Of a stretch of DNA of 64,000 bases, positions 15,251 to 24,490 are shown one piece after another. The notes beneath the pieces were generated by a model. It was not told the origin of the DNA. It did not search any database and saw only the letters and a program-made list of their open reading frames with translations. Each line of letters opens with the position of its first letter. Position 1 is the first letter of the stretch. The stretch is from DASYQD01 sp036005845 (GTDB lineage Bacteria > Acidobacteriota > Thermoanaerobaculia > Multivoradales > JAIOJS01): positions 1 to 64,000 of the forward strand of contig DASYQD010000110.1 of the NCBI GenBank assembly GCA_036005845.1. The letters are read 5' to 3'. Position numbers and translations under genes: made by a program.

Positions 15251-17743
15251 ATGGCCATCAAGAAATCCGACCTCTACTCCTCGATCTGGGCCTCCTGCGA
15301 CGAGCTGCGCGGCGGCATGGACGCCAGCCAGTACAAGGACTACGTCCTCTTCATGCTGTTCATCAAGTACGTCTCCGACAAGTACGCGCACTACGACGGC
15401 TTCGAGCCGCCCATCGTCATCCCCGCGGGCGCCAGCTTCCAGGACATGGTGGCGCTCAAGGGCGATCCGGACATCGGCAACAAGATCAACACGCAGGTGA
15501 TCCAGCCGCTGATCGACGCCAACGCGCGGCTGGCGCGCAGCGACTTCCCCGACTTCAACGACCCCAACAAGCTGGGCGACGGCGAAGCCCGCGTCGAACG
15601 GCTCGGCAACCTGATCGCCATCTTCGAGAACCCGGCGCTCGACTTCGCGCAGAACCGCGCCGAGCACGACGACATCCTCGGCGACGCCTACGAGTACCTG
15701 ATGCGCCACTTCGCCACCGAGAGCGGCAAGAGCAAGGGGCAGTTCTACACCCCGGCCGAGGTCAGCCGCGTCATCGCCAAGGTGATCGGCATCTCGCCGC
15801 AGAACACCGTCGCCGCGACGACTGCCTACGACCCGACCTGCGGCTCGGGGTCGCTGCTGCTCAAGGTCGCCGCCGAGGCCGGCAAGCGCATCACCCTGGA
15901 AGGGCAGGAGAAGGACAGCACGACCGCGGGTCTCGCTCGCATGAACATGATCCTGCACGACTTCCCGACCGCCAACATCGCCTCGGGCGGCGAAGGCACG
16001 CTGGTCAAGCCGCGATTCCTCGACGGCGAGCGGCTCCGCACCTACGACTACGTCGTCGCCAATCCACCGTTCTCCGACAAGAGCTGGTCGACCGGGCTGA
16101 CGTTGGGCGAAAGCGGCAAGGGCGACCGCCACCAGCGCTTCGGCTGGGGCGTGCCGCCGAAGAAGCAAGGCGACTACGCCTACCTGCTGCACATCGTGCG
16201 CAGCATGAGGGGCACCGGCAAGGGCGCCTGCATCCTGCCGCACGGTGTGCTCTTCCGCGGCAACGCCGAGGCCGTCATTCGCAAGAACCTGGTGCGCTCG
16301 GGCATCCTCAAGGGGATCATCGGTCTGCCCGCCAACCTCTTCTACGGCACCGGCATCCCCGCCTGCATCCTGGTCCTCGACAAGGAGAACGCCGCCGCCC
16401 GCACGGGCGTCTTCATGATCGACGCCGCGAAGGGCTTCCGGAAAGAAGGCGCCAAGAACCGGCTGCGCGAGCAGGACATCCACAAGATCGTCGACACCTT
16501 CCGCCGCCAAGACGAGAGCGACCCGCGCTACGCCCGCATGGTGCCGTTCGCCGAGATCGCCGATCCCAAGAACGACTACAACCTCAACCTGCCGCGCTAC
16601 ATCGACGCCAGCGAGCCCGAGGACCTGCAGGACATCGACGGTCACCTGCGCGGGGGGGTCCCGGAACGGGACGTCGACGCGCTGCGCGACTACTGGGCGG
16701 TCCTCCCCGCTCTGCGGGCGGCACTGCTCGAGCCGCAGCGCCCCGGCTACGCCCTCCCCCGGCTGCCGCTCGCCGAGGTCAAACCCGCCATCCTCGGCCA
16801 CCCGGAGTTCACCGCCTTTCAGGCGCGCGTGACGGGACTCTTCGCCGAGTGGCGGGCGGCTCGCGCCCAGGAGCTCAAGGTGTTCGGAAAGGACGGGAAC
16901 CCGAAGGCGCTCGTCGAGGGCCTCTCCGAGAGCCTACTGGCGCACTTCAGGAAGACGCCACTGGTGGATGCCTACGACGTCTACCAGCACCTGATGGACT
17001 ACAGCGCCGAGACCCTTCAGGACGACGCCTACCTGATCGCTGCCGACGGCTGGCAGGAGGGTGCGAAGCCGCGGGAGATTCGGCAGATCAAGAACAAGGA
17101 AGGCAAGCTGGTGTGGCCTGAGAAGGAGGACTACCGGCGTGGCCGGCGGCGCTTCAAGTCCGATCTCGTGCCCGCAACGCTCGTCATCGACCGCTGGTTT
17201 GCCGCCGAGCGGGACGCCATCGCCGCTCTGGACGCCGAGCTCGCCGTGATCGAGCAGCAGCTCGACGAGCGGCGCGAGGAGCAGGGCGGCGAGAACGGGC
17301 TCCTCGCCGAGGTCGTTGAGGGCGAGGGGGACAAACAGAAGATCACCGGCAAGACCGTCAAGGCACGGCTCGCGGAGGTCGGTTCGGATCCCGATGACGC
17401 CGAGGAGCGCGCGGCGCTCGAGGAGTACGCCGAGCTACTGGGCCGGCAGGCTGCCACCAAGGCCAAGCTCAAGGCGGCACGGGAGGCGCTTGAGGACGAG
17501 CTCGCGGCCAAGTACGCCGAGTTCACCGAGGAGGAGGTCAAGACGCTTCTGGTGGACCACAAGTGGCTCGCCACTCTGGCCGGCGCCATGCAGGAGGAGC
17601 TGGACCGCGTCTCACGGACCCTGACCGGCCGGATCCGCCTGCTTGCCGAGCGGTATGCCACGCCGATGCCGGAACTCACGAAGGAGGTGGACGCGCTCGC
17701 CGGCCGCGTTAAGCAGCACCTGAGGAGGATGGGAGCGGCATGA
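15251..17743 (+). CDS. hsdM: Type I restriction-modification system, DNA methyltransferase subunit
   Basis: An 830-residue N6-adenine methyltransferase. The N-terminal helical HsdM_N domain (about 1-150) begins AIKKSDLYSSIWASCDELRG. FYTPAEV (about 165-171) and motif I DPTCGSGSLL (194-203) bind S-adenosylmethionine. Motif IV NPPF (271-274) is the catalytic tetrapeptide of gamma-class adenine methylases. A long Glu/Lys-rich, probably coiled-coil extension (about 560-830) follows the methylase and makes the protein longer than classical HsdM (about 530 residues); it probably docks HsdS. ATG 15251 follows a -10 hexamer directly. The last 4 nt overlap hsdS. It methylates the host site and is needed for both modification and restriction. 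Confidence 0.95.
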   Translation: MAIKKSDLYSSIWASCDELRGGMDASQYKDYVLFMLFIKYVSDKYAHYDGFEPPIVIPAGASFQDMVALKGDPDIGNKINTQVIQPLIDANARLARSDFPDFNDPNKLGDGEARVERLGNLIAIFENPALDFAQNRAEHDDILGDAYEYLMRHFATESGKSKGQFYTPAEVSRVIAKVIGISPQNTVAATTAYDPTCGSGSLLLKVAAEAGKRITLEGQEKDSTTAGLARMNMILHDFPTANIASGGEGTLVKPRFLDGERLRTYDYVVANPPFSDKSWSTGLTLGESGKGDRHQRFGWGVPPKKQGDYAYLLHIVRSMRGTGKGACILPHGVLFRGNAEAVIRKNLVRSGILKGIIGLPANLFYGTGIPACILVLDKENAAARTGVFMIDAAKGFRKEGAKNRLREQDIHKIVDTFRRQDESDPRYARMVPFAEIADPKNDYNLNLPRYIDASEPEDLQDIDGHLRGGVPERDVDALRDYWAVLPALRAALLEPQRPGYALPRLPLAEVKPAILGHPEFTAFQARVTGLFAEWRAARAQELKVFGKDGNPKALVEGLSESLLAHFRKTPLVDAYDVYQHLMDYSAETLQDDAYLIAADGWQEGAKPREIRQIKNKEGKLVWPEKEDYRRGRRRFKSDLVPATLVIDRWFAAERDAIAALDAELAVIEQQLDERREEQGGENGLLAEVVEGEGDKQKITGKTVKARLAEVGSDPDDAEERAALEEYAELLGRQAATKAKLKAAREALEDELAAKYAEFTEEEVKTLLVDHKWLATLAGAMQEELDRVSRTLTGRIRLLAERYATPMPELTKEVDALAGRVKQHLRRMGAA

Positions 17744-19005
17744 AACTGAAGCCAGGGTACAAGCAGACGGAGGCGGGGATCGTGCCCGACGATTGGCTGA
17801 TATCCAGTCTTCAAGGCATTTGCCGCGAACCAATTACCTACGGCATCGTTCAGTGCGGCCCAAACATCATGGATGGCATTCCCTACGTTCGGGTGTCCGA
17901 CATGGAGGCACCAGAGCTGGACGTTAGTCAGATGCTTCGGACTGCGCCCGCAATCGCAAATAGGTTCACACGCTCGACAGTGCAGGAGGGAGACCTTGTT
18001 TATGCCCTGCGAGGTCGACTTGGAGAGGTTCGCAAGGTCACTCGCGAGGTCGAGGGGGCAAACCTGACACAAGGAACGGCTCGAATAGCTCCAAAGCCAG
18101 CGGTATCTACTGACTACCTGTTCTGGGCGATGCGGAGCACCCGCTTGGTGAGGCAGGCAGAGTTGCAGGCCAAGGGAACGACCTTCCGTGAAATCACGCT
18201 AGCGGACTTGCGATGCCTCCATGTTCCACTACCGCCGACTCAGCCCGAACAGCACGCCATCGCTGCAGCGTTAAGCGATGTCGATGCGCTGCTGACCAAG
18301 CTGGACCGGCTCATTGCCAAGAAGCGCGACCTCAAGCAGGCCGCCATGCAGCAACTCCTCACCGGCCAAACGCGCCTCCCCGGCTTCAGCGAGGAGTGGG
18401 AGATGAAGAGGCTGGGGGACCACGTGACCTTTCTCCGCAACGGCGTCAACTCGCGCGCGGAGCTGCGAGCGGAAGGGCGCGTGAGATACCTTCACTATGG
18501 CAATGTGCACTCCTGCACGAATGTCTTCGTCTCGCCCGAGATGCTGCCGTCCCTGTCTGCGGAGAAGGCCGCATCGCTCGACCGGCTGTGCAACGGAGAT
18601 CTGATCTTCGCGGACGCCTCCGAAGACGTAACCGGGGTCAGCAAGTCGGTCGAGATGCGAAACGTCGGTGAAACGGAAGTCGTTGCCGGGCTGCACACCA
18701 TAGCGGCGCGTTTCGACAAGACAGTGCTCGCCGATGGCTTCAAGGGCTTCCTTCAGTTCTGCCAGCCCTTCGCGGCGCACCTTCGGCGCCTTGCCGCTGG
18801 GACCAAGGTCTATGCGACGAATCGCGCCCACGTCGCAAGTGTCGAAATGCGGCTGCCCTCCGTTGAAGAGCAAACCGCGATCGCCACCGTCCTCTCCGAC
18901 ATGGACGCCGAGATCGCCGCGCTCGAGCGGCGCCGGGCCAAGACCCGCGACCTCAAGCAGGCAATGATGCAGGAGCTGCTCACCGGCAGAACGCGCCTCG
19001 TATGA
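17740..19005 (+). CDS. hsdS: Type I restriction-modification system, specificity subunit
   Basis: A 421-residue HsdS with two target-recognition domains. TRD1 spans about 10-165 and TRD2 about 220-370. Each is followed by a helical spacer: LSDVDALLTKLDRLIAKKRD (about 178-197), then LKQAAMQQLLTGQTRLPGF, and LSDMDAEIAALERRRAKTRD, then LKQAMMQELLTGRTRLV. The internal similarity is the expected pseudo-dyad. TRD1 (17790-18240) is clearly poorer in G+C than the rest of the operon, a usual sign of recent exchange of recognition domains. Start and stop each overlap the neighbouring gene by 4 nt. It sets the bipartite target sequence, which cannot be deduced here. Confidence 0.95.
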   Translation: MKLKPGYKQTEAGIVPDDWLISSLQGICREPITYGIVQCGPNIMDGIPYVRVSDMEAPELDVSQMLRTAPAIANRFTRSTVQEGDLVYALRGRLGEVRKVTREVEGANLTQGTARIAPKPAVSTDYLFWAMRSTRLVRQAELQAKGTTFREITLADLRCLHVPLPPTQPEQHAIAAALSDVDALLTKLDRLIAKKRDLKQAAMQQLLTGQTRLPGFSEEWEMKRLGDHVTFLRNGVNSRAELRAEGRVRYLHYGNVHSCTNVFVSPEMLPSLSAEKAASLDRLCNGDLIFADASEDVTGVSKSVEMRNVGETEVVAGLHTIAARFDKTVLADGFKGFLQFCQPFAAHLRRLAAGTKVYATNRAHVASVEMRLPSVEEQTAIATVLSDMDAEIAALERRRAKTRDLKQAMMQELLTGRTRLV

Positions 19006-20513
19006 CCTTGCGGGTCTTCGTCAGCAGCGTGCAGAAGGAACTCGCCGCCGAGCGGGCGGCGCTACGCGACTTCCTACGCGGCGACGCGTTGATGCGGCGC
19101 TTTTTCGACGCCTTTCTCTTCGAGGACGTGCCCGCCGCAGACCGCCGCGCCGACGCCGTCTACCTGGAAGAGGTCGAGCGCTGTGATCTGTACGTGGGTC
19201 TCTTCGGCGCCGAGTACGGCTTCGAGGACGCGGCTGGCGTCTCGCCCACCGAGCGCGAGCTCGATCTCGCCACGCGGTTGCACAAGCAGCGGCTGATCTT
19301 CGTGAAAGGCGGCGAGGAAGTCGCACGGCACCCCAAGATGCAAGCCCTCATCCGCCGCGTCGGCAGCGAGCTGATCCGCCGGCGCTTCACCACCGCACCC
19401 GAGCTCTTGGCCGCCGTCTACGCCGCCTTGGTGCAGCTCCTCGAGGAACGCGAGCTCATCCGCACCGGGCCGTTCGACGCCGCGCCGTGCCCCAAGGCCA
19501 CGCTCGACGACCTCGATCCGGAGCGGATGGCGAAGTTCGTTCGCGAGGCGCGCGCGGCGCGCGGCTTCCCGCTGAGCGAAGCGGCGACTCCCGCGGAGCT
19601 GCTCACCCACCTCAACCTGCTCGACGCGGGGCGGCCCACCAACGCCGCCGTGCTGCTGTTCGGCCGGCAGCCGCAACGGTTCCTCATCTCCTCCGAGGTC
19701 AAGTGCGCCCACTTCCACGGCACCGAGGCCGCCAAGCCGATCCCGTCGTACCAGGTCTACAAGGGCACCGCCTTCGAGCTCGTGGACCAGGCGCTCGACT
19801 TCGTGCTCTCCAAGATCAACCTGAGCGTGGGCACGCGCGCCAAGGGCCCGCAGGCGCCGGTCGCCTACGAGATCCCTCGCGAAGTCGTGGCGGAGGCGAT
19901 CGTCAACGCCGTGGCGCACCGCGACTACACGAGCAACGGCAGCGTGCAGGTGATGCTCTTCGCCGACCGCCTGGAGGTGTGGAACCCCGGCGCTCTACCT
20001 CCGGCGCTGACGCTCGAGAAGCTGCGGCAGCCGCACGGCTCGGTGCCGGCGAACCCGCTGCTCGCCGAGCCGCTCTACCTCACGCGGTACATCGAGCGCA
20101 TGGGTACCGGCACGGGCGACATGATCCGCCGCTGCCGGGAAGCCGGCTTACCCGAGCCGGAGTTCGCCATCAGCGACGGCTTCGTGATCACCCTGCGCCG
20201 GCCGGTCGGTGGCAGTACCCGCCAAGATGCCGGGGAAGTCACCGCGGAAGTCACCACGGAAGTCACCGCGGAAGTCGCTCCCGAGCTTCGCCTGGCGCTC
20301 GCGCTCACCGGCGAGATGACGCGGCGCGAGCTGCAGGAGGCTCTGCACCTCCAGCACGACGAGCACTTCCGCCTTGCGTACCTCGCGCCGGCGCTCGACG
20401 CGGGGCTGGTGGAGATGACGATTCCCGACAAGCCCACCAGCCGGCTGCAGAAGTACCGGCTGACGGCGAAGGGCCGGGCGGCGCGGGACGCGTGGAAAGG
20501 TGGTCGAGCTTGA
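19002..20513 (+). CDS. DUF4062 protein with GHKL-type (HATPase_c_4-like) ATPase domain, embedded in the hsd operon
   Basis: A 503-residue protein. Residues 1-90 (LRVFVSSVQKELAAERAAL, then YLEEVERCDLYVGLFGAEYG) match DUF4062, a Rossmannoid domain I recall being grouped with TIR-like folds. Residues 170-270 resemble the AlbA_2-associated region. Residues 285-405 look like a RecG-type GHKL ATP-binding domain: the N-box EAIVNAVAHRDY starts at Glu298 with Asn302, followed by RLEVWNPG and ERMGTGTGDMIRRC. A linker of tandem E-V-T-x units (encoded at 20235-20276) leads to a C-terminal winged helix (about 430-500). It overlaps hsdS and hsdR by 4 nt each, so it is co-translated with the restriction complex. 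Its function is unknown; nucleotide-dependent control of restriction or a second defence effector are both possible. Confidence 0.8.
   Translation: MTLRVFVSSVQKELAAERAALRDFLRGDALMRRFFDAFLFEDVPAADRRADAVYLEEVERCDLYVGLFGAEYGFEDAAGVSPTERELDLATRLHKQRLIFVKGGEEVARHPKMQALIRRVGSELIRRRFTTAPELLAAVYAALVQLLEERELIRTGPFDAAPCPKATLDDLDPERMAKFVREARAARGFPLSEAATPAELLTHLNLLDAGRPTNAAVLLFGRQPQRFLISSEVKCAHFHGTEAAKPIPSYQVYKGTAFELVDQALDFVLSKINLSVGTRAKGPQAPVAYEIPREVVAEAIVNAVAHRDYTSNGSVQVMLFADRLEVWNPGALPPALTLEKLRQPHGSVPANPLLAEPLYLTRYIERMGTGTGDMIRRCREAGLPEPEFAISDGFVITLRRPVGGSTRQDAGEVTAEVTTEVTAEVAPELRLALALTGEMTRRELQEALHLQHDEHFRLAYLAPALDAGLVEMTIPDKPTSRLQKYRLTAKGRAARDAWKGGRA
20235..20276 (+). repeat. 12-bp tandem repeat encoding an E-V-T-x linker
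   Basis: Three 12-bp units GAAGTCACCGCG (the middle one differs at one base) and a half unit lie in frame. They insert or delete four residues at a time between the ATPase domain and the C-terminal winged helix of the DUF4062 protein, so the linker could vary in length by slippage without a frameshift. Confidence 0.8.
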
Positions 20514-23500
20514 GCCCGCTGTCCACCCCGGGCCCGCCGGCGGCGCCTCGCTCCGAGCGCGAGACGCAGGATCGGATCGTCGCGCTGTTCACGGAGCTGA
20601 CGCGTGAGGGCTGGCTCGGCTACCGCTATCTCGGCGATTGGCGCGAGCGTCCCGACAACCGCGGCATCGACGTCGCCCTGCTGCGCGACAGCCTGCGCTT
20701 CCGCGGCTACGGCGACGCTCACATCGCCGGTGCCCTGCAGAAGCTGCTCGCCGCCGCCGATGCCACCGGAGTCACTCTCTACCAGGCATCGCTCCGCGCC
20801 TACAAACTCCTGCGCTACGGCGTCGAGGTCCAGGTCGCCGCCGACAAACCGTTCGAGACCGTGCACCTGATCGACTGGCAGCAGCCGGAGAGGAACGACT
20901 TCGGGCTCGCCGAGGAGGTGACGCTCAAGGGCGGCCACGAGCGCCGCCCCGACCTCGTCCTCTATCTGAACGGCATCGCCATCGCGGTGATCGAGCTCAA
21001 GCGCAGCTCCGTGGAGGTGGGCGACGGCGTCCGCCAGCTCATCACCAACCAGGAGGCGATCTTCAACCTGCCTTTCTTCCCCACCGTGCAGCTCCTCCTA
21101 GCCGGCAACGACGCCCAGGGCCTGCGGTTCGGCACGGTGACCTCCCGCGAGGAGCACTTCGTGGCGTGGAAGGCGGCGCCGCCGGCGGAAGGCGCGCCCG
21201 TACCGCCCGGAGCGCTGCTCGACCGCCCGCTGGCCGAGCTGTGCGACAAGGCGACGATTCTGGATCTCCTGCGCAACTTCGTCGTCTTCGACAACGGCAT
21301 CAAGAAGGTGCCGCGTCAGCACCAGCTCGCCGGGGTCAAGGCGGCGCAGGAACGCATCCGCCAGCGCGAGGGCGGCGTCATCTGGCACACCCAGGGCAGC
21401 GGCAAGAGCATCCTCATGGTGCTGCTTGCCAAGTGGCTGCTCGAGCACGACCCGCAGGCGCGCATCCTCATCGTCACCGACCGCGACGAGCTCGACAAGC
21501 AGATCGAAGGCGTGATGAAGAACGTTGGCGTGGTGGCCGCGGACGCGCCCAGTCCGCGCGTCACCTCGCGGGCGGAGCTCGTCACCAAGCTGGGGGCGAC
21601 GCTGCCACGCCTGCTCTGCGCGTTGGTCCACAAGTTCGACCCGGCCGATCTCGACGGCCCGCCGCCGCCCGTCCACGGGCGCTTCTACGTCTTCGTCGAC
21701 GAGTGCCACCGCACGCAGGGTGGCGACATGAACCGGCAGATGAAGCGCTGGCTCGAGGGAGCGATCTTCATCGGCTTCACCGGCACGCCGCTGCTGCGCC
21801 GGGACCGGCAGACCACGCGCGAGGTGTTCGGCACTTACATCCACACCTACAAGTTCCACGAGGCGGTCGCCGACAAGGTGGTGCTCGACCTCAAGTACGA
21901 GGCGCGCGACGTGCCGCAGCGCATCACCTTGCCCAGCGCGATCGAGGCCTACTTCGAGCGGAGAACGCGGGGCCTCAACAACTTCCAGAAGGCCGTGCTG
22001 CGCAAACGCTGGGCGACGATGCAGGAGCTGATGAGCGCCGGCGAACGCAAGCAGCGCATCCTGCACAGCATCCTCGAGGACTTCGACCTCAAGCCCCGCC
22101 TCAACAACGACCGCGGCACCGCCATCCTCGTGGCGGCGAGCATCTACGACGCCTGCCATTACTTCCGTCTGCTCCAGAACACCACGCTCGCGCCCTACAG
22201 CGGCATCGTCACCTCGTACGAGCCCAACCACAACGCGATCTCCAGAGAGCCCGCGAACAGCGACGAGCGCTACAAGTTCGACACCTACACGCAGCACGTC
22301 CTGAAGGACGGCCTAACCACGAAGAAGTACGAGGACGAGGTCAAGCGGCGGTTCGTCGAGGAGCCGGCGAACATGAAGCTGCTGGTGGTGGTGAGCAAGC
22401 TGCTCACCGGCTTCGACGCGCCGAGCTGCACCTATATCTACCTCGACAACGAGCTGCACGACCACAACCTCTTCCAGGCCATCTGCCGCACCAACCGGCT
22501 GGACGGCGAGGACAAGGACTACGGCTACATCGTCGACTTCAAGGAGCTGTTCAAGGACGTCCAGGAAGCGATCGCCGTTTACAGCTCCGATGAGCTCGAC
22601 GTGGACCAGGGAAACGGCGGCAGCAACAACGTCGAGCTCAAGGACTGGCTGCGTGAAGGCAGGAAGCAGATCGATGTCGCCCGGGAAACGTTGCGCTATC
22701 TGTGCGAGCCGGTGCCGCCGCCCCGCGAGGTCGAACAATTCCTCCACTACTTCTGCGGCGATGCCGCGGATGCCGGGGCGTTGACGGAGACCGAGCCGCT
22801 GCGTACGACGTTCTACAAGGCGGTCGCAGCGTTCGTGCGGGCATTCGCCGACCTGGCACAGCACCTGGAGGAGGCTGGCTACACGGCAGGCGAGGCGGCT
22901 GCCCTCGAAGACGAGGTGAAGCTCTACAGCGACCTTCGGCAAGCCATCAAGAAGCATTCCGGCGAGGAGCTCGACATCAAGCCCTACGAGGCCGACATGA
23001 GGCACCTGCTCAACACCTACGTGCAGGCGGACCCCGCCGAGAGCCTCGGCGACCTCGACTCCCTTTCGCTCACCGAGCTCATCGTCGAGACCGGCGTCCA
23101 CGATGCCATCGCCCGCAAGCTCAACGCGAAGGGTCTGCTCAACCGCAACGCCATCGCCGAAGGGATCATCAACAACCTGCGGAAGACCATCGTCCGCGAG
23201 CGGCTGACCGACCCGCGCTTCTACGAGCAAATGTCGAAGCTGCTGCAGGACCTGATCCGCCAGAGCCGCGACGAGGCAGTCGCCTACGAGCAGTTCCTGG
23301 AGGCGGCGGAAGCTCTCGCCCGGCGCCTGGCCGAGAAGCACAGCGTCGCCGGCGTCCCTGCGATGTTGCATGGGCATGCGGAGGCGATCGTCATCTTCCG
23401 CAATCTGCCCGCGATCACTGCCGGCGGAACGAGCCTCGTCAAAGAGGGCGGACCGGTCGGAGAGGGGGAACGCGCTCTCCTTGCCCTCCGCATCGACCGC

Positions 23501-23650
23501 GCGATGCGAGAGAACGCGCCGGCTGGCTGGCGGGGTGACCCCGCTCGCGAGGCGCAGGTGCTCAATGCACTCTTCCCGCTGCTCGGGCGAGACCGCGACA
23601 CCACGCGCGCGGTTTTCGAAATCGTCAAGCAACAACAGGGGTACGCGTGA
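20510..23650 (+). CDS. hsdR: Type I restriction-modification system, restriction/translocase subunit
   Basis: About 1046 residues. The PD-(D/E)xK nuclease has Asp148 in RPDLVLYLNG, then Glu162 and Lys164 in IAVIELKRS. The superfamily 2 motor follows: Walker A HTQGSGKSILM with Lys299, the DECHR box from Asp397, and GFTGTPLL after it. A helical C-terminal region binds the methylase complex. I chose TTG 20510 because its TTGA overlaps the preceding stop by 4 nt and GAAAGG (20495-20500) is well spaced; no ATG or GTG in frame is better placed. It cleaves unmodified DNA after ATP-driven translocation. It overlaps the metalloprotease gene by 4 nt (GTGA). Confidence 0.93.
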   Translation: MSPLSTPGPPAAPRSERETQDRIVALFTELTREGWLGYRYLGDWRERPDNRGIDVALLRDSLRFRGYGDAHIAGALQKLLAAADATGVTLYQASLRAYKLLRYGVEVQVAADKPFETVHLIDWQQPERNDFGLAEEVTLKGGHERRPDLVLYLNGIAIAVIELKRSSVEVGDGVRQLITNQEAIFNLPFFPTVQLLLAGNDAQGLRFGTVTSREEHFVAWKAAPPAEGAPVPPGALLDRPLAELCDKATILDLLRNFVVFDNGIKKVPRQHQLAGVKAAQERIRQREGGVIWHTQGSGKSILMVLLAKWLLEHDPQARILIVTDRDELDKQIEGVMKNVGVVAADAPSPRVTSRAELVTKLGATLPRLLCALVHKFDPADLDGPPPPVHGRFYVFVDECHRTQGGDMNRQMKRWLEGAIFIGFTGTPLLRRDRQTTREVFGTYIHTYKFHEAVADKVVLDLKYEARDVPQRITLPSAIEAYFERRTRGLNNFQKAVLRKRWATMQELMSAGERKQRILHSILEDFDLKPRLNNDRGTAILVAASIYDACHYFRLLQNTTLAPYSGIVTSYEPNHNAISREPANSDERYKFDTYTQHVLKDGLTTKKYEDEVKRRFVEEPANMKLLVVVSKLLTGFDAPSCTYIYLDNELHDHNLFQAICRTNRLDGEDKDYGYIVDFKELFKDVQEAIAVYSSDELDVDQGNGGSNNVELKDWLREGRKQIDVARETLRYLCEPVPPPREVEQFLHYFCGDAADAGALTETEPLRTTFYKAVAAFVRAFADLAQHLEEAGYTAGEAAALEDEVKLYSDLRQAIKKHSGEELDIKPYEADMRHLLNTYVQADPAESLGDLDSLSLTELIVETGVHDAIARKLNAKGLLNRNAIAEGIINNLRKTIVRERLTDPRFYEQMSKLLQDLIRQSRDEAVAYEQFLEAAEALARRLAEKHSVAGVPAMLHGHAEAIVIFRNLPAITAGGTSLVKEGGPVGEGERALLALRIDRAMRENAPAGWRGDPAREAQVLNALFPLLGRDRDTTRAVFEIVKQQQGYA

Positions 23651-24420
23651 AGGAGAGCACGATTCGGCTGGGCGAGATCGAGATCGCCTGGACCCGGAAG
23701 GCGGTAAAGCACGCGTACCTCTCCGTCCACCCACCGGCCGGGCGGGTGACGCTCGTCGCCCCGCTGGGCACTCGCCTGGAAGTGGCGCGCGCTTTCGCGG
23801 TCAACAAGCTGGCGTGGATCCGAGAACAGCGGGCGATGCTGCGGGGTCAAGCCAGAGAGGGCCCGCGACGGTTCGTCGAGCGAGAGACGCACCATGTATG
23901 GGGACGCCGATACTTGCTGACGATTCGATACCTCGAGACCAAGCCGACCGTCGTGCGCGACGCTCGCCGGATCACGCTGACGGTACGACCTGGTGCGGAC
24001 GCCGCGAAGCGGGCGCAGATCATCCACGACTGGCACAAGTCCCTGCTCCACGATGCGGTGCCCTCTCTCATCGCCAAGTGGGAACGCAGGCTCGCACTGC
24101 GCGTCGAGGGCTACTTCCTTCAGCGCATGAAAACCAAGTGGGGAAGCTGCAATCCGAGGCGGGCTCACATTCGTCTGAACACGGAGCTGGTGAAGAAGCC
24201 TCCTGACCTGCTCGAGTACGTGATCGTTCACGAGATGATGCACCTGGTGGAACCCTCACACTCAGACGCCTTCCTGGACCTCCTGTCGCGGCATGTGCCG
24301 TCGTGGCGGGAGGCTCGCGCGGAGTTGAACGAGTTGCCGCTAGGGTCCGTGCAGTGGTTCGCCGGAAAGCACCGTTCGGCATTCGTCGGCAGTCGCCACA
24401 AGACTGTGCCGGCTCGCTGA
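23647..24420 (+). CDS. YgjP/SprT-like zinc metalloprotease (M48-related) at the end of the hsd operon
   Basis: A 257-residue soluble protein. The C-terminal YgjP-like (DUF45/WLM) domain carries the zinc site HEMMH at residues 195-199 with a third His in EPSHSDAF (about 207), preceded by the family motif MKTKWGSCNPRRAHIRLNTE. The N-terminal half is a basic beta-rich region. It starts at GTG 23647, overlapping the hsdR stop by 4 nt. Homologues commonly sit next to type I restriction genes, where a role in processing HsdR or relieving restriction has been suspected. That is inference, not shown here. G+C is lower than in the flanking chromosome genes. Confidence 0.87.
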   Translation: MKESTIRLGEIEIAWTRKAVKHAYLSVHPPAGRVTLVAPLGTRLEVARAFAVNKLAWIREQRAMLRGQAREGPRRFVERETHHVWGRRYLLTIRYLETKPTVVRDARRITLTVRPGADAAKRAQIIHDWHKSLLHDAVPSLIAKWERRLALRVEGYFLQRMKTKWGSCNPRRAHIRLNTELVKKPPDLLEYVIVHEMMHLVEPSHSDAFLDLLSRHVPSWREARAELNELPLGSVQWFAGKHRSAFVGSRHKTVPAR

Positions 24421-24475
24421 GCGTTCCTCGCAACCGCAACTCGCTTCGTTTCAGAAGCCGCCATGCCGCTCGTGT

Positions 24476-24481
24476 TAGCGT
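24476..24481 (+). promoter_or_regulatory. -10-like hexamer before the APC permease gene
   Basis: TAGCGT lies 9 nt before ATG 24491 with no Shine-Dalgarno sequence between them. It marks the probable start of a new operon separate from the hsd genes. Confidence 0.4.
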
Positions 24482-24490
24482 CCGCGCCGG

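Noticed and set aside
20235..20276. Possible CRISPR-like or regulatory repeat
   Set aside because: The 12-bp units are contiguous, in frame and within a gene, without spacers.
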